Assembly (NCBI GenBank): GCA_000442125.1 | Contig: KE546974.1 | Span: 1,054,001 to 1,118,000, forward strand | Direction: 5' to 3' | Source: Opeltia flavorubescens | Lineage: Eukaryota > Ascomycota > Lecanoromycetes > Teloschistales > Teloschistaceae | Length of the DNA: 64,000 nucleotides | In this document: positions 1-13,700 of the stretch, piece after piece | Position numbering within the stretch: position 1 is the stretch's first letter | How the letters are laid out: the number at the start of each line of letters is the position of its first letter | The notes under the pieces: generated by a model | Seen by the model: the letters and a program-made list of their open reading frames with translations, nothing else | The model's database searches: none | Told to the model about the DNA's origin: nothing | Made by a program: the position numbers and the translations under genes

Positions 1-2115
1 AATTCGTATAAAAACGGATATATTAAAGCGTGGAATAGAAGGGATTTTTAGCTAAAAACTAGAAGAGAGTTCGTACTAGTATCTAGTAGTTTTTTTTAAC
101 TATAAGTTTAAAGGCGTAGAATTCTACTAGAATATATATAATAAGAAACTTTATATTATAGTATTAGGTTTTAAAAATTAGCGGTATTATTTATAAGAAG
201 CTAAAAAAGTAATTTATATAATTATAGATTATAATAACCTTAAATATTTTATAACTATAAAAAAGCTTACTATAAAGTAAATACGGTAAGTAAAAAAACT
301 AGCTATATTTAATTTTTATATAGAGTACTAAAAGGGTTTATTAAATCTAGCCGATATATTATCTAGAAAGCTTAATATTATAAAATCTAATAGTAATAAA
401 GATAATAATAATAACTTTCTATTTATTTTATAAAATAAACTTTATAATAGGGACTACTAGTCTAAATTATAAAAAAAAAATAAAGTACTTATAATAATTA
501 AATTTATAGTAATTTTAACGGTATAATTAAGTAGTACAACTATTATAAATACCCTTACTATTTATAAGAATAAGGAAAAATTTAAGAAAATTTATAGGTT
601 TTTAGATTTTATAAACTCCCGGTTTTTAATTTAATAAGTTATTAAATTAAAAAGATTTTTTTTAAATATATAATTATTTATAACGGAATAGCTTTCTAAA
701 TTTTAATAAGGGGACGCCTTTATTATAAAAAAGGAATAGCGTTAAAGATTTACTACTAATTAGAAAGAATTTTCGAAATAGAGAGTTAGAAAAGATAAGT
801 TATTTTAAAAAGGTTTAATAATTTATATACCTAATAATTTAATAATAAAGGAAAAAATTTTTTATATAAATTATAATAATCCCGGAGCGGGTTATTTTAT
901 AAAGAAAAGAATAAAAAATTCGGTTTATAGGAAATATTATTAGCTAGGTATAATTAAAGAAATAGAAAATTATAATAAAATATATTCTAATTATTAAAAA
1001 GTATAAATCTATTATTATAGGTTTTATAGTTAATTAGAACTAATTTTATTAAAAGCGTTCTATATAATAATAATAGATTTTATTATTAATTTACTACTTA
1101 TAATCGACTTTTATATAAAAAGAACCTACGATTTAATTCTTATATTAGTAAATAAATTAATTAAATATATAAGTTATATTCCTACTACTAAAAATATTAA
1201 TATAAAAAGATTTATAGAATTATTATAACGCGAATTTATTAAGTATTATAAAGTTATATAAAAAATTATTAATAATAAAAGGTCGCTTTTTATAAATAAA
1301 TTTTAAAGTACTTTTTATTATTATTTAAATATTAAAAAGAAATTTATTATTATATTTTATCTTTAAATTAATAGTTAAATAAAGTATTAAAATTAAATTT
1401 TAAAGTATTACCTATAAGTTTATTATAATTATAAATAGGATAATTAATTAGAATTATTACTTTTAACGGAGTTTACTTATAATAATAATATATATATAAA
1501 TACTAGTAAACCGCTAAATAAATTATTTAAAAAATATATTACTATTTTAGGAATTAAATCTAAGGATATAACTTTTAAAAAGAAAGTACCTTTAATATTT
1601 AAAAAAATAAACTAGTTAAAGGATTTAAGGGAATATTTAATTAAATTTTATAAAAAAGTTTTTAAGTAATAAATAAAATATTATAATACTTATTATAAAG
1701 CTATAAACTTTTAAAAAAATAATAAAATACTATTATAAAATATTAATATCCGTATTCTAAAATCTAAAAAAAAACTAGATTATAAATAATTAAGGCCTTT
1801 TAAAGTTCTAAAAAGAGTTAATAAATAAGCTTATTTTCTTAAACTACTTAAATAATATAGAAGGATCTATCCTATATTCTATATTAGCTTACTAAAACTA
1901 TAGTATTTTAATAATAAAAACCTTAAGCTTTAGCCTATTTTAATAAAAAATAAAAAAAAATAAAAAGTAGAATAGGTGCTTAATAAATATATAGTTAAAA
2001 ATAAACTTTAATATTTAATTTATTAAATTAATATTATATTTTTTAAAAATTTTTAAAAGCTAGTTAGTAATTTAAATAATATAAAAAAATTTATTAAGGA
2101 TTTTAAATAGATAAA
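1..2115 (+). pseudogene. Ty3/Gypsy pol remnant, RNase H to chromodomain (element I)
   Basis: This is the decayed 3' part of a Gypsy polyprotein; reverse transcriptase would lie left of the window. RNase H is readable at about 110-385, ending in an ILSRKPDY-like stretch. The zinc-binding H2C2 segment lies at about 830-1010. The integrase core is at about 1060-1500, with a TYDLILILVNKLIKYISYIP stretch matching the first catalytic Asp block and an NSQTKYQN-like relic of the DGQTERQNQ motif near 1370. A GPY/F-type stretch with YRRIYPIFYISLLKL follows at about 1790-1900. The segment at about 1940-2110 resembles a chromodomain, which would make it a chromovirus. Stops are mostly TAA or TAG at Gln or Trp positions, as RIP predicts. 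The frame is otherwise nearly continuous. No LTR was recognised downstream. Confidence 0.82.
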
Positions 2116-3960
2116 ACTAAAGGTAGGTACGCTAAAAAGAATAAAGACTAGAATAAAAAGTATACCTAAAGGTAAAAAAAAAAGGGGTAGATTATATAAA
2201 ACCTATTAATTACTTAAAAAATTATTATTAAAAATTTATATATAAATTAAAGAATTTATATTATTATACTAGTTTAAATAATTATTATTTCTATAAATTA
2301 GTTTATAATATATCTATATTTTTAAATAAAACTATTAACTATTATATCTAAAAGTAATTTATTAGTAAAAGTTTTTAAAAAAATAATTAAAAAAATAATT
2401 ATTAATATATATTTTTTTAATAATTTATTAAATATTATTTATTATATTTTATAACGAAATAAAAGCCTTTTTTATAATAAAAATAAAGAATTTAACTATA
2501 TTTATTATTATTAAAGCAGTAGTATTAATAGGCCCGCGCTCTATAAAAAGCTTTACTTTAAATTTCTAAAAATATTATTATTAAAAAGCGAAAGTAACCC
2601 TAAAGTTCGCTTTTAAATAAAAATATTAATAAAAATTTTTAAATATATATTACCCTTTTAAAGGGCAGATATCCCACTTATATTAATAGTTAATAAAAGA
2701 ATAGGAACTATATTTAATAGTTTTTCCCGTAGGTATATAATAAATATATATAGAATTTATTATAAAGCGTTTAATATATTATATATATTAAATTAAGCTT
2801 TTACTAACTATAAATTATTATATTAATACTTAATTAAAAAAAACTTAAAAATTTAAATAATTATTTAAAAGTACTATTAAAACTATAAATCGCGGGATTA
2901 TAATTTAAATATTTAAAAAATCTACTTTTTATATATTTTTAAGCTATAGCTCTTTCTTATAGTTTTCTTTAAATAAAAAAGCTATAATAAAGGTTATATA
3001 AAAAGTTTAAAAAAATTAGTTTTAGATTTATTTATCTACTAGGTTAGCTAGAATTCGTAAAATTAAATAAAAATTTTAGGGAAATAAAAAAAATTTATAA
3101 TTCTAACGCTATAACTTAATAAATAAATTTTAATAGTAGCTAAAAATTATACTTATATAATAGATTATAACCCTAAGTATAAAGTAAAAGGAAAAATTAT
3201 AAAAAGTTCGTAGTTTAGCGAGAAATAGAAATCTAGAAAAAAATATAATTATCTAAATATCTTAAGGAATATTTATTAGAAAATATTATAAAAATAAAAA
3301 AGGACTTTATAAATAGTAATTAAATAGAAAGGTAAATATTTATTTTTTTACTATATTTATAGCTTATTAGAGAATATAATTCTAAAAAAAATTCTAGCCT
3401 ATTTTATATCTACTATTATATACTTTTTAAAAGTAAACTAAAGCCGAAAATCGAGCCTCGAGCAACTCTATATAGTAAAAAACAGCCTAATATTATTAAA
3501 ATAAGCTTAAAACGTTTTATCGCTATATAATAAATAAAATAATATTTTAAAAAAGGAAATTATATAATAAAAATATTATTTATTTACGAATTTAATATTT
3601 AAAAATAACTTAATATAGTTAAAGGCTAAAATTTATAAATTTTATCTTTTAAAAAAGTTTTAAAAAAGTTTTATATTATTTTAAATTATTTTATAATAAA
3701 TAAAAAAATAAAATTTTAGTATATTTACCTATAAATTTAATTTTTTAAATTTTATAAAATAATATTAAATAGATACTATAAATAAAAAGCCTATAATTTA
3801 TAAATATCTAAATAAAATTAAAATAATTAATTTAACTTATTTAAGTTAATTAAATAAATTAAAAAAATAATTATACTTTTAGCTAAACTATAAAATATTT
3901 AAATTTTATAATTATATATAAAGTCCGTTTACTTATAACTTATAAAGTTAACTTTTATAA
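2116..3960. other. AT-rich stretch, no gene recognised
   Basis: This follows the chromodomain-like end of element I. The first 150 bases still read as Lys/Arg-rich sequence in the pol frame. Beyond that I could identify no domain on either strand. It may include the 3' untranslated part of element I or another decayed repeat. Confidence 0.4.
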
Positions 3961-4290
3961 ATCCTAATACAGCTATATACCGGCTAATAGAAGGTAGAAG
4001 TATACTATATAAACTTATTACCTACTAATAGGACTTAAAGGATTAAGTCTAGTTAGAAGGGATATAATTATAAAACCGGAGGTCTAGCGGGTATAAAGTT
4101 CGTAGGAGATAGAGCTATACCTAATACGGGTAGTACCTATACTTAATAAAAACCCTACGGGCTTTAGGCTGCTAATTCTTTAGTAATTAGTTCTACTATT
4201 ATCTAAATAGGCGTCTTCTATATTCTGCTACGCAGCTCCGTTAACCCGAGGTTCGCAGGTTGCTTGCCTAGCGACCTTATATATAATAAA
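3961..4290. other. Less mutated, GC-richer island
   Basis: This patch is visibly richer in G and C than its surroundings, most strongly at 4195-4276, which holds gctacgcagctccg and ggttcgcaggttgcttgcc. It lies between the remnant of element I and the left end of A1. It could be the 3' LTR or untranslated region of element I, or a unique sequence that RIP did not reach. No second copy was seen in the window. I tested it as a tRNA and found no cloverleaf. Bases 4291-4604 after it are AT-rich with nothing recognised. Confidence 0.4.
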
Positions 4291-4609
4291 GAAATTAGTT
4301 AAAGAGAAATTAATAAAATAATATAAAATAGTAATTTTTTATTTATAAAGCGAAATAAATTAATATTTATAATAATATTCTTTTAAACTAGGTATTACTA
4401 TTTTATAGAAAATTTATTAATAATAAAAAAACTATTAAACTATTACTTTTAAGAGTACTATTTAATCGTTTAGTATAAAAACTATTTTTTAATATATAGA
4501 GTTATAAAGTTAATAACTATAAGAGTTTTATAATTATTTATATTTAATTAAATAAATTAAATATATTATATTAAACTATAGAAGTTTATATAATAATATT
4601 TTATAAAAA

Positions 4610-4814
4610 TATTGCGGCTATACCGTATAAGCAGAAGGCTAATAAAGCAGGTAGGGCTAAATAGCTACTGTAGCTCGAGGGAGGCCTTTTAAATATATTT
4701 ACCTAGTTAGGTTTAGCGCCTTTTAGCGCCTATAATTATTTAGTTATAAATTCTATAAATAGATAGTTCTTTACCTTTAATATAATACTATTACTTTATA
4801 TCTATAATATAATA
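4610..4814 (+). repeat. 5' LTR of A1
   Basis: This 205-bp LTR aligns with copies at 18019, 18276 (-), 40151 (-), 47469 (-) and 56020. A shared diagnostic core is tttagcgccttttagcgcc. It is the least mutated A LTR at its start (ggctataccgtataagcag). The element interior follows with aatagtagtaatta, which could be a RIP-altered TGGTAGC-type primer binding site two bases in; that part is weak. Confidence 0.85.
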
Positions 4815-7800
4815 AATAGTAGTAATTAAAGATAACCTATATAAAATATAATATTATTAATTTCTGTATATATATATTATTAATTATTATATAGTACTAG
4901 ATCTTTTAAATAGGCCTAGTACTTCTACGCCTATTAAACTATCGCTTCCGTATAAATACTCGGTTAATAGAGTTAATTAAAATATATTCTAGCTTTTAGT
5001 CTTCTAAATAAAATTTTAAATATTTTTTATAATAATTCAGAGGATTTAATTAACTTTATTATTATACTAGTTTTTATTATAATTACTTTCTATATTAAAA
5101 AGTTTTAAAAATATATTAAATTATTTTTAAAATAGAATTAAGCTTTTATAATAATTTTTAGAACTTATATTAATTATATTTATAAAAAAAGTCTAGGCCT
5201 ATACTATTTTTTAAAATAAAAATTTTCTAGTAGCCGAGTAATTTAAACTAGTATAGCTTTTATTATAATTTATTTTATAAACTAGAGTAAATACTTATAA
5301 ATTTTTATTAAAATAATAAACGATTTCTATAATAACGCTATTATAATTTTTAAAAATAAAAGCTTTTAAATTTATATTTTAAAGTTAGCTATAAATATTA
5401 TTTAGAATAGTTTAAATTTTTATTTTTACCTTTTAAATTTATTAAAAGACTTATAATAGTTTAATAAATTTATAAATATTATTAAGTTTATTAGTATATT
5501 TAAATAATAAAACTATATTTTTTTTAGTACTAAATTTAGCCTATTCTATTTAATAAAATCGAAAAATAATATTATTCCGCTACTAAATATAATAGAAATT
5601 CTACTATAATAATAATAGAGTTAACCTATAGATAATAATAATCTATTATAATATTAGTAAGTTTTTTAAAATAAATAACTATTTATAAACGCCTATCTAA
5701 TTTAATTACTAAAATTTTTTATATAAAAATTCTAGAATTAACTAATTACTATACTAGTTATTTTAATTATTATACTAGCTTTTATTAAATTATAAAAAAG
5801 GCTTATAATATTAGTCTATTTTAGTTTAATAATAATAAATAGTCTATAAAGTTTATAAAATCGTATAATATCTATAATAATATATATACTTTTATATTAT
5901 ATATAAAAATTAAATGTAAAATAATAAATATATCGGTAATATATTATAACCTAGATTTTTATTTATAAAAGAAAATAGTTATATAATTTATTACTTTTAT
6001 TAATAAATCTATCTATAAATTACTATAATTAAGCGAAGATATTAAACTATAATATATATTTTTTAAAAACTATTTTAGCGAGCTACCGTCTACTATATTA
6101 ATATAGCTAAAATAAATATATTATACTATTAATAATATATAGGCTTAAAAGAACTTTTTAAAATATTTTAATAATATTATTATTAAAATAAAAAATATAA
6201 AGATAATATCTACTAAAAATACCTAAATAATAATTAGTATTAAATATTTTAATACTTAGTTATAAGTATTAATTCTAGATAAAACTATAATAACTACTAT
6301 TAAAACCTTCTATAAATTCCTTTAAAATAAAAAGAATAATTGGTTCGATATTTATAATAATAATAAGAATAATAAAATATTAAAATTAAACCTTTTATAA
6401 AAGGATAAAAATTAATAATATAAAGAAGTAATAATATATTAACCGCTATAAAATAACCCTTTTTATATATCTAAATATTTATTTATATACCCGAGCTATA
6501 TATAAAATAATTAATTAAATATATTTCCTATTATATATTAATATTAGAGCTACTTTATAGCTTTATAAGCTCTACTAATTAAAAATAAGCCTAATATATA
6601 GAATAATTAGCGTACTATTTAAGATAATTATTAATAATTTCCGTTTAAAGCGATTATTCTATTATAATAAAATTAAACTAAAAATTAATAAAACTATAGC
6701 TATTATTAATATAATAATAGTTAAAATCTATATAAAAGCCGCTAATTAAATAATTAATAAGCTAACTTTTAATAAAAAATTTCTAGCGAATAAGTTCTAA
6801 ATAATAAAATAAAATAATATTAAAATTATAATAATAGCTTTTATTAATTAATAGACTTTATTAAAACTAAATATATAATAAATAAAAAGTTTAATAAAAC
6901 TCTATATACTACCGCTAAAAATCCTAGTTAGTATAATAATATAATAAAATTCTATTTTATTATAATTAAAAACGCGGAATTTAAATTAATTAAAATATAC
7001 TAATATAATAAATATACTAAAATTTTTAAATTAATTAATATTTTATATTAATATTTACGCTTCGGCTATAATTAAAAACTACTTCTAGCTATAACTATTA
7101 TAATTAAACTAACTATTAAATTAAATATTCTACTAATACTAATATAAGTTTATTTAAAACTAGGTAAATTATTTAAAAATATATTAAAGATTACTAAATT
7201 AAAGGTTATTAAATAGCTATTATTATAAATATTCTAGTTAATTTATTTAACCGCGAAAAATATATTAATAATAAGTTTTACTTTTTAAAAATACTATTAT
7301 ATAATTATAAATATTCGCTAATAATTAAACGCTAAAAATTATAGTTTTTATTAGAATATGAACTATATAATAAGTTTAATTAATCGAAATTTTCTATTAA
7401 AATAGCTACTATATATTATAATTTAAAAAAAACTAGCTTTTATAATTATTAAAAATATTAATAAAAGGCGATATAATATTATTAAATTTATAATTATTAA
7501 AATTTTTATATTTAATAAAAGGGCTATAAAATTTATTATTATTATACGCAAGTTTTATTTAATAAATAATTTAAAGATTAATATATTTATTAATATTAAT
7601 AGTATAAAATTTAAAAATATTAATATATATTTTTTTATAAATATAATAATTATTAACTTCTATTATAATATAATAGTACTAATCGTTATTAATATTAAAA
7701 ATATTAAAATAAATATAATTATTTATAATATTTAATTTATTATAATACTATTATATATTAGTAAAGCTATTAAAATCGCTAGCTTATATTAAATACTTTT

Positions 7801-9803
7801 AAACTTTCTATAAAACTATAACTTTATTTATAAATTAAAAAATTTAAATATCTTTACTAATTATATATATATTATAGATTATATTTTTAAATAAATTTAT
7901 ATTTAAAATAATTCGCTATTTCCTATTTAATTAGTTATAAAAATCTAACTAGATACTATTTATTAATATAAAGCTAATAAATATTATTAAATTTATTTAA
8001 AAAACTATAAATTAATTATTAAAGCGCTAAAATAAAAATTTAAATAGTTTTTAAAAAACTTTAAGCGCTATATAATAACTATTATAATAACTATTATAGC
8101 TTTAAATACTATTATTATATTATTTATTAGTCCTAACTTTTAAATAGAAATAGTATATTTTATAAAAGTAATAATTCTTAGAATATAAGCGGAATAAACT
8201 ACTCTAGCTACTTTAATTAAACGCGATCCGTATATATAGTAAAATACTAGTAATATAATTAATATATTAGAGTTAAAGTATATAGATATTCTATTAATAA
8301 AAAATTAGAAGTAGATTTATAAACCTAGGTAAACCTATATATACCCCGTAAATATTTATAATAAGAAGGTTATTAATAAAGCCTTTAATAAGTTTTATAA
8401 ATAAAATTAAATAAAAAAAATTATTATAATTATTCTATTTTTATTTTTTTTTTTTATAATTTAAAAAAAAACTAATTAAAGCTTTAAAAGCTATATTATT
8501 ATTAATATTTAGGTATTTAATAAAATTGTAATATTAGATATTTATTTAATCCTACTATAAATAGAAATTCTAATATAAATTTATAGTATAAAAGTCCTTT
8601 TTATAATAGATTTTATAAGCTTCTTTTATTAATAATAGATTAACTAATAATATTATTACCGTCTAATAATAGTTTTATATTAAAAGTAAAAAACGTTTAA
8701 AGTACTAATAATAGATAACTAGAACTTAATAACTTATATATAATAAATAATAGATAGAATTTTATATTTTTTTTATTTTTTTTTATAAAACCTATATTAA
8801 TAATATTATAATATTTTCTTTTTTAATAGAAGAATATATAGAATATTTTAACTAGATTTTTAATATATTTAATACTATAAATCTTTATTTATTATTTATA
8901 AAATCGTTTATTAGCTATATATTTATATATCTATTAAATTAGAAGGTTAATACCTTTAAATTTATTATAATAAAAGATAAACTAAAAGTAATTCTAAAGC
9001 TTTTATTTCTATATATATTCTAATAATTTAAAAAATATTTTAATTTAATAAACTATTTTTAATAATATATTAATAATTATATAACTATTATTAAGCTATT
9101 TTAAAAGCGTAAGATATATATATACTATAATATTACTATTAAAGATAATATTTGTATAAAGGCTACGACTTAAAATCTATTAATAATATTTATACCTAAA
9201 AAATTTAATATATTCTATTATTTATAAAAACTCTTTTTATTACTAATAATTTTAATCTATTTTTATAAAAGTATAGTACTATATATAGATTTAAATACTA
9301 GTAAAAAGTTCGGTTTTATAATTTATATTTATTATAATTTAAATAAAGCTATTTATAAAATAAATTAAGAATTTAAATAGAAATCTAAATAATCGATTTT
9401 TTTTTAACCGCTTACTATTAAACGCTAAAATATATTATTAATTTATAAAATTAAAGGTTATAAATATTATTTAAATAATTAAAAAAATCTATTATATAAT
9501 TAAAGTAACTAAATATATTACTATTATTAATATAAATTATTCTATTATAATTAGTATCTCGCGGTAAATTAGCCTAAATATAATATTTATATTAAAGCTT
9601 AACCTTTATTTAATATAAGCTTTTAAATAATTCTAATAATTTAAGCTTAATATTTATTATAAGTTTAAAGTTATAAATATAATTTTAAATATATTATTAA
9701 AGCTTACTAATTATAAATATTATTTAAAAATAAATAAATTACTAGATATTAATACTTTTATAGTATATTATTTCCTAATAAGTCTAGTAGAAATATTACC
9801 CGA
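4815..9803 (+). pseudogene. A1 gag and pol first half (RT, RNase H)
   Basis: This is the decayed 5' part of the A polyprotein. The first 3 kb should hold gag and protease, but I could not recognise either. The reverse transcriptase end is readable near 8790-8830 as TYINNIIIFS, equivalent to a YVDDI active-site block, so both catalytic Asp codons now read Asn. RNase H follows at about 9230-9800, with LYIDLNTSKKFGFIIYIYY matching the first catalytic Asp block of fungal Gypsy RNase H, and a later KLNLYLI stretch matching the conserved KLNLRLVRASQY region. The frame is cut at 9803 by element C and resumes at 16242. Stops are of the TAA/TAG type expected from RIP. Confidence 0.78.
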
Positions 9804-10227
9804 TATTAAGTCCTGCTCCGGGAGAATCAGTCCTTAAAGGGTTGGTTTTATTGGAAGTCTATAAGCTTAAAGTATAATAGGCGTTAATTACTAAATTATA
9901 TAAAGAGGGATCGTTCTAATATCGTAGTTTAATTAAAAAGTAGAAATAATTAATAAATTAAATATAATACCTTAAAGGCGTTATAGAGGAGATTTATATA
10001 TTTAATAAAATTCTTTTATATCGCCGCGTTAATACTATTACTACGATATTAACCTATTATTACTATTACTACGTTAATACTAATATTAAGACGTTATCCT
10101 ATTATCGTTATCGCTATATCGATATTAATATTAAGATATTATCCTATTATCGCTATAAGTAACTATTTTTAGTATTACCTAAATATATAAGTTTTATACC
10201 AAGCGGCTGCTTATTAGGCTTATAATA
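9804..10227 (-). repeat. 3' LTR of element C
   Basis: This 424-bp LTR is homologous base for base to 15813-16236. Its left end (tcctgctccgggagaatcag) has escaped RIP, while its right end (cttataata) is mutated relative to the other LTR (ctcgtaaca). It contains three 45-bp tandem units at 10026-10160. Confidence 0.92.
10026..10160 (+). repeat. Three 45-bp tandem units in element C LTR
   Basis: The units run 10026-10070, 10071-10115 and 10116-10160. Each holds a ttaatactaatattaagacg-like half followed by a cctattatcgct-like half. The same three units occur in the other LTR, so the triplication predates this insertion. Confidence 0.8.
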
Positions 10228-10246
10228 CTATCCCTTCTTTTTTTAA
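10228..10246 (-). promoter_or_regulatory. Polypurine tract of element C
   Basis: On the minus strand the bases just before the 3' LTR read aaaaaaagaagggatag, a purine run of the kind that primes plus-strand DNA synthesis in LTR retrotransposons. It directly abuts the LTR. Confidence 0.75.
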
Positions 10247-10399
10247 AATTCGTCCCGAACCTCTATTATATCTTTTTATAAAAATAATCTTCACTTTAAA
10301 CTATATTAACGTATTTATTCTCGCGGTATTATTATAATAGTATTTTATATCTATTATACTCGTTCGTAAAAGGAGTATTATTTATTTTTATTATTAAAA

Positions 10400-10740
10400 A
10401 ACTACGTGGAGTATATTCGCTTAGAAAAGAAATATAATCTAGTAAAGCTAGTAGTTAATTTTTTAAATATTAATAAAGCTTTAAAGAAACTAAAACGCGA
10501 AAAGATAAAAATTAAATTAGTTTAGGAGGCTATAAATAAGTTAGCTCGTTTAAAGTAGGCGAAGCTAAAACGTCTCTAATAATAAAAGCGTTTCTTAAAA
10601 AGTTAGGAATAAAAAATATTTAATCGAGGTCTAAATAATATAAAAGAACTTGAATATTTAAAAAAGTTTAAAAAAGCTTTCGAGGTAATATAGGTTATAG
10701 TATTTATTTCTATAATAAATAAGTTCTTTTCTTTTAAATC
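10400..10740 (+). pseudogene. Lys/Arg-rich coiled-coil-like frame, antisense in element C
   Basis: One plus-strand frame reads through with stops only at positions that fit former Gln codons. It shows EKKYNLVKLVVNFLNINKAL, then KKLKREKIKIKLV, then EAINKLARLK, KRFLKS and NRGLNNIKELEYLKKFKKAF. The heptad-like spacing of Leu with many Lys, Arg and Glu suggests a coiled coil. It lies between the integrase end of element C and its 3' LTR, on the strand opposite to gag-pol. From general knowledge, fungal genomes carry many repeat-associated hypothetical proteins with a similar RLRKQKRFL...RGL...ELE pattern. I infer a decayed accessory ORF of that sort. Function unknown; start and end are approximate. 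Confidence 0.55.
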
Positions 10741-10759
10741 TTTTTTCTTCGAGATTCTT

Positions 10760-13700
10760 TTTTAATTAGATTAGGTTTTACCTATTAATAGAACTATTAT
10801 AATATCTTTAAATAGTTTATAAGATATTTTCTAGGTTTCTATATATTTTCTAATATAAGGTATCCTTTCTATTTAATAAGATATTATTAATTTTATTTTT
10901 CTAATATTTTTTTAATAATAAACGTATCTTCTTTTTAAATTTTAAAGTTAAATATCTTTTAGATTAGTATTTAAAGGTCGGCTAGTTCTAATAATAATAT
11001 ATAAAATACCGGGTATACTTTAATATCCTTTAATAAATTAAAATAATAGTTTTATAATCCTTTAACTTCCTTTATAAAAAATAGTCCGACCTTTATATAG
11101 TCTAATTTTTTATTCGGTATTCTAGTTTTTAAATTTTTCGTAAAAAGGTATACCTTATTTTCTTTCTTTAATAGAGGTACTATTTTTCTTTTTTTATTTT
11201 AATATATACCCGATAATTTTTATATATTTATAATATTATTATAAATTTTTTTTAATATTTTTATTTATTTTATAACTAATTTAACTGATTAATATAGTAG
11301 TTCTATTTTAAATAGGTTTAAATCTTTAAAAAAGTTTATAAAAAAAAGAGTTTTTTTTATTATACTTAATTCTCTTATATTTAAAGCGAGTTATACTATT
11401 AATAGTAATAATATCTAGTTATCTTATATATTATTAATATAATAGTATAAATATTATTTTAACGTTTAATTTATATATTCTATTTATCTATTTATTATTA
11501 AGTAGAATATTATTAATATTTTTAATTTAGTGCCTAGTAAAGGAATTAATATTTTTTAATAGTTTAAAATAAATAGTTTATCTCTATTACTAATAATCGC
11601 TACTAATATCTCGTAATATCGGATAAATCTATTTATAATAATAAATCCTAGTTATTCTATAATATATATCTCCTTAAATAGTATTAAATAAGAGTACTTT
11701 ATAAATCTATTAATAATAATAAGTATAGCGTTATACTCTTCTTCTATAATCGGGTCTTTCGATTTTAATAATTTAATAATAAAATCTATAGTAATTTCCT
11801 TCTATAATAAATCTAATAGTTCTTAATACTAGATTTCGCTATAATAAATATAAATAGTATACTTATTCTATTAATAATTAAAATATTTTTTAATATATAT
11901 CTTAACACGCTACTTTATATTAAAAAATTAATAGTTTTATTATAAAAGTTATATTGTTTTTATTATACCTAAATATTTTTATAGTAGCCTATTATAGTAT
12001 TTCTTAATATATTTATCGATCTTATTCTTTAATATATTAAATTTTCCCTTTTCTATTAGAAACTATTCTTTATCGTTTTTTAGTATTTTTAGCGTTATAT
12101 TTATCTAGCGGTTATTTCCTAATAGTAATCTATTATAATTAACTTTTAAGATACTATAATTAAAAGTTTCCCTAGTTTCTATATAGTTACTTCTTCAGCT
12201 TAGAGTATTAATTCTTCTATTTTCTTTTCTTAATATATAGATAATCCTAAATTTATATTATCCTAGTAGTTTTAACTATTGTACTTATCGTCGATTTAGC
12301 TATTTAATTATAATAAAACTAAATAAGTTTTTATAATCTATATAAATTATTAAACTTAGTAATTCTTTTATATAAACTCTCCAGGTCTTTAATACTATAA
12401 CTATTACTAGTAGTTCTTTATTATAAATATTATAGTTCTATTTTATAGGCGATAATTTTCTTAATATATATACTACCGGGTACTATTTACTATTATATTT
12501 TTATATAAGATATATACCGATAGCTAGATTTAATACGTCTATTTTAATTCTAGATAATTTTTTTAAATCGAATATCTTATATACTGGATTCTATAAGTAT
12601 ACTTTCTTAAGTTTATTAAAAGCGTATTATTCTTTCTTCTTTTAATACTATTCGTTTAATATTTTAATTAGTTTAATAAGTAATATTATAATATAAGAGT
12701 ACCCTTTAATAAATTTCCTATTATAATTTATAAAGCCGAGAAAACTCTAAACTTCTTTAACATTTTATAGTTTTTTCTACTATTTAATTACTTCTAATTT
12801 AATTAGATTTATTCTAATTTTATTTCTCCTAATAATAAATCCTAAAAAGTCTACTTCTTTTTTATAGAATTTATATTTTTCCGGTTTAAATCGTAAATTC
12901 CTATTTTTAAAATAGTCGAAAACTAGATTAACGTATCGTTAGTATTCTTTAAATATTTTCGAGTAGACTAAAATATCGTCGAGGTAAATAATAAAGTAGT
13001 CGAGGTATTTTCTAAATATATTATTAATTATTTTTTAATATATTACCGGAGCGTTTATTAACCCGAACGGTATAACCGTATATTTATAATATCTATACCG
13101 AGTTTTAAAAGCTATTTTCTATTCTTCCCCCGCCTTTATCTATATTAGATTATAGGCTTTTTATAAGTTAAATTTTATATAGTATTATACTCCTATAAGT
13201 CGATTTTAGAGCTTGGAGATATTAAGTAATAGATACCGGTTTTTTACTATAATTTTATTTAGCTTTCTATAATCGATATATAGGCGGAGCGATTTATTTT
13301 TTTTTAATATAAAAAGGATTAGATATTCTACTAATAATTAAAATTTTTTAATAAATTCCTTTTTTTTATTTTCGTTTAAATATTATTAGAATACTATTAA
13401 CTCCTTTTTTAAAAACGCGTAGATAGGTCTAAACGTAAGCTACTTACCTAATTTAAATTTTATTTTATAATCCTATATTTAATAATTAGGTAGTACTTTT
13501 ATAATTATTTCTTTTTAAAATAGATACTTCTATTTTCTATATATACCCGGAATCTTTCCTAATAAAGTTCCCGTAAATAGTTTAAAGTTCTTAAAAGGTT
13601 TATAGATTTCTTTTTTTATTCTATCTTCTTAATCTAGTTAACCTTTATTAGTATTTAATAAGCTGGATATCTTTTAATTATCTTTATTTAAAACTATAAA

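Noticed and set aside
4195-4290. Possible tRNA gene because of a ggttcgcag stretch
   Set aside because: No acceptor, D or anticodon stems could be drawn around it, and there is no terminator-like T run in the right place.
4815-4830. TGGTAGC-type primer binding site for family A
   Set aside because: Only a tagtagtaa stretch two bases inside the LTR supports it after assuming several RIP changes; this is too weak for its own entry.
8490-8560. Possible spliced host gene with GT...AG introns
   Set aside because: Splice-like dinucleotides are abundant by composition, and the flanking translation aligns with retrotransposon pol in the other A copies.
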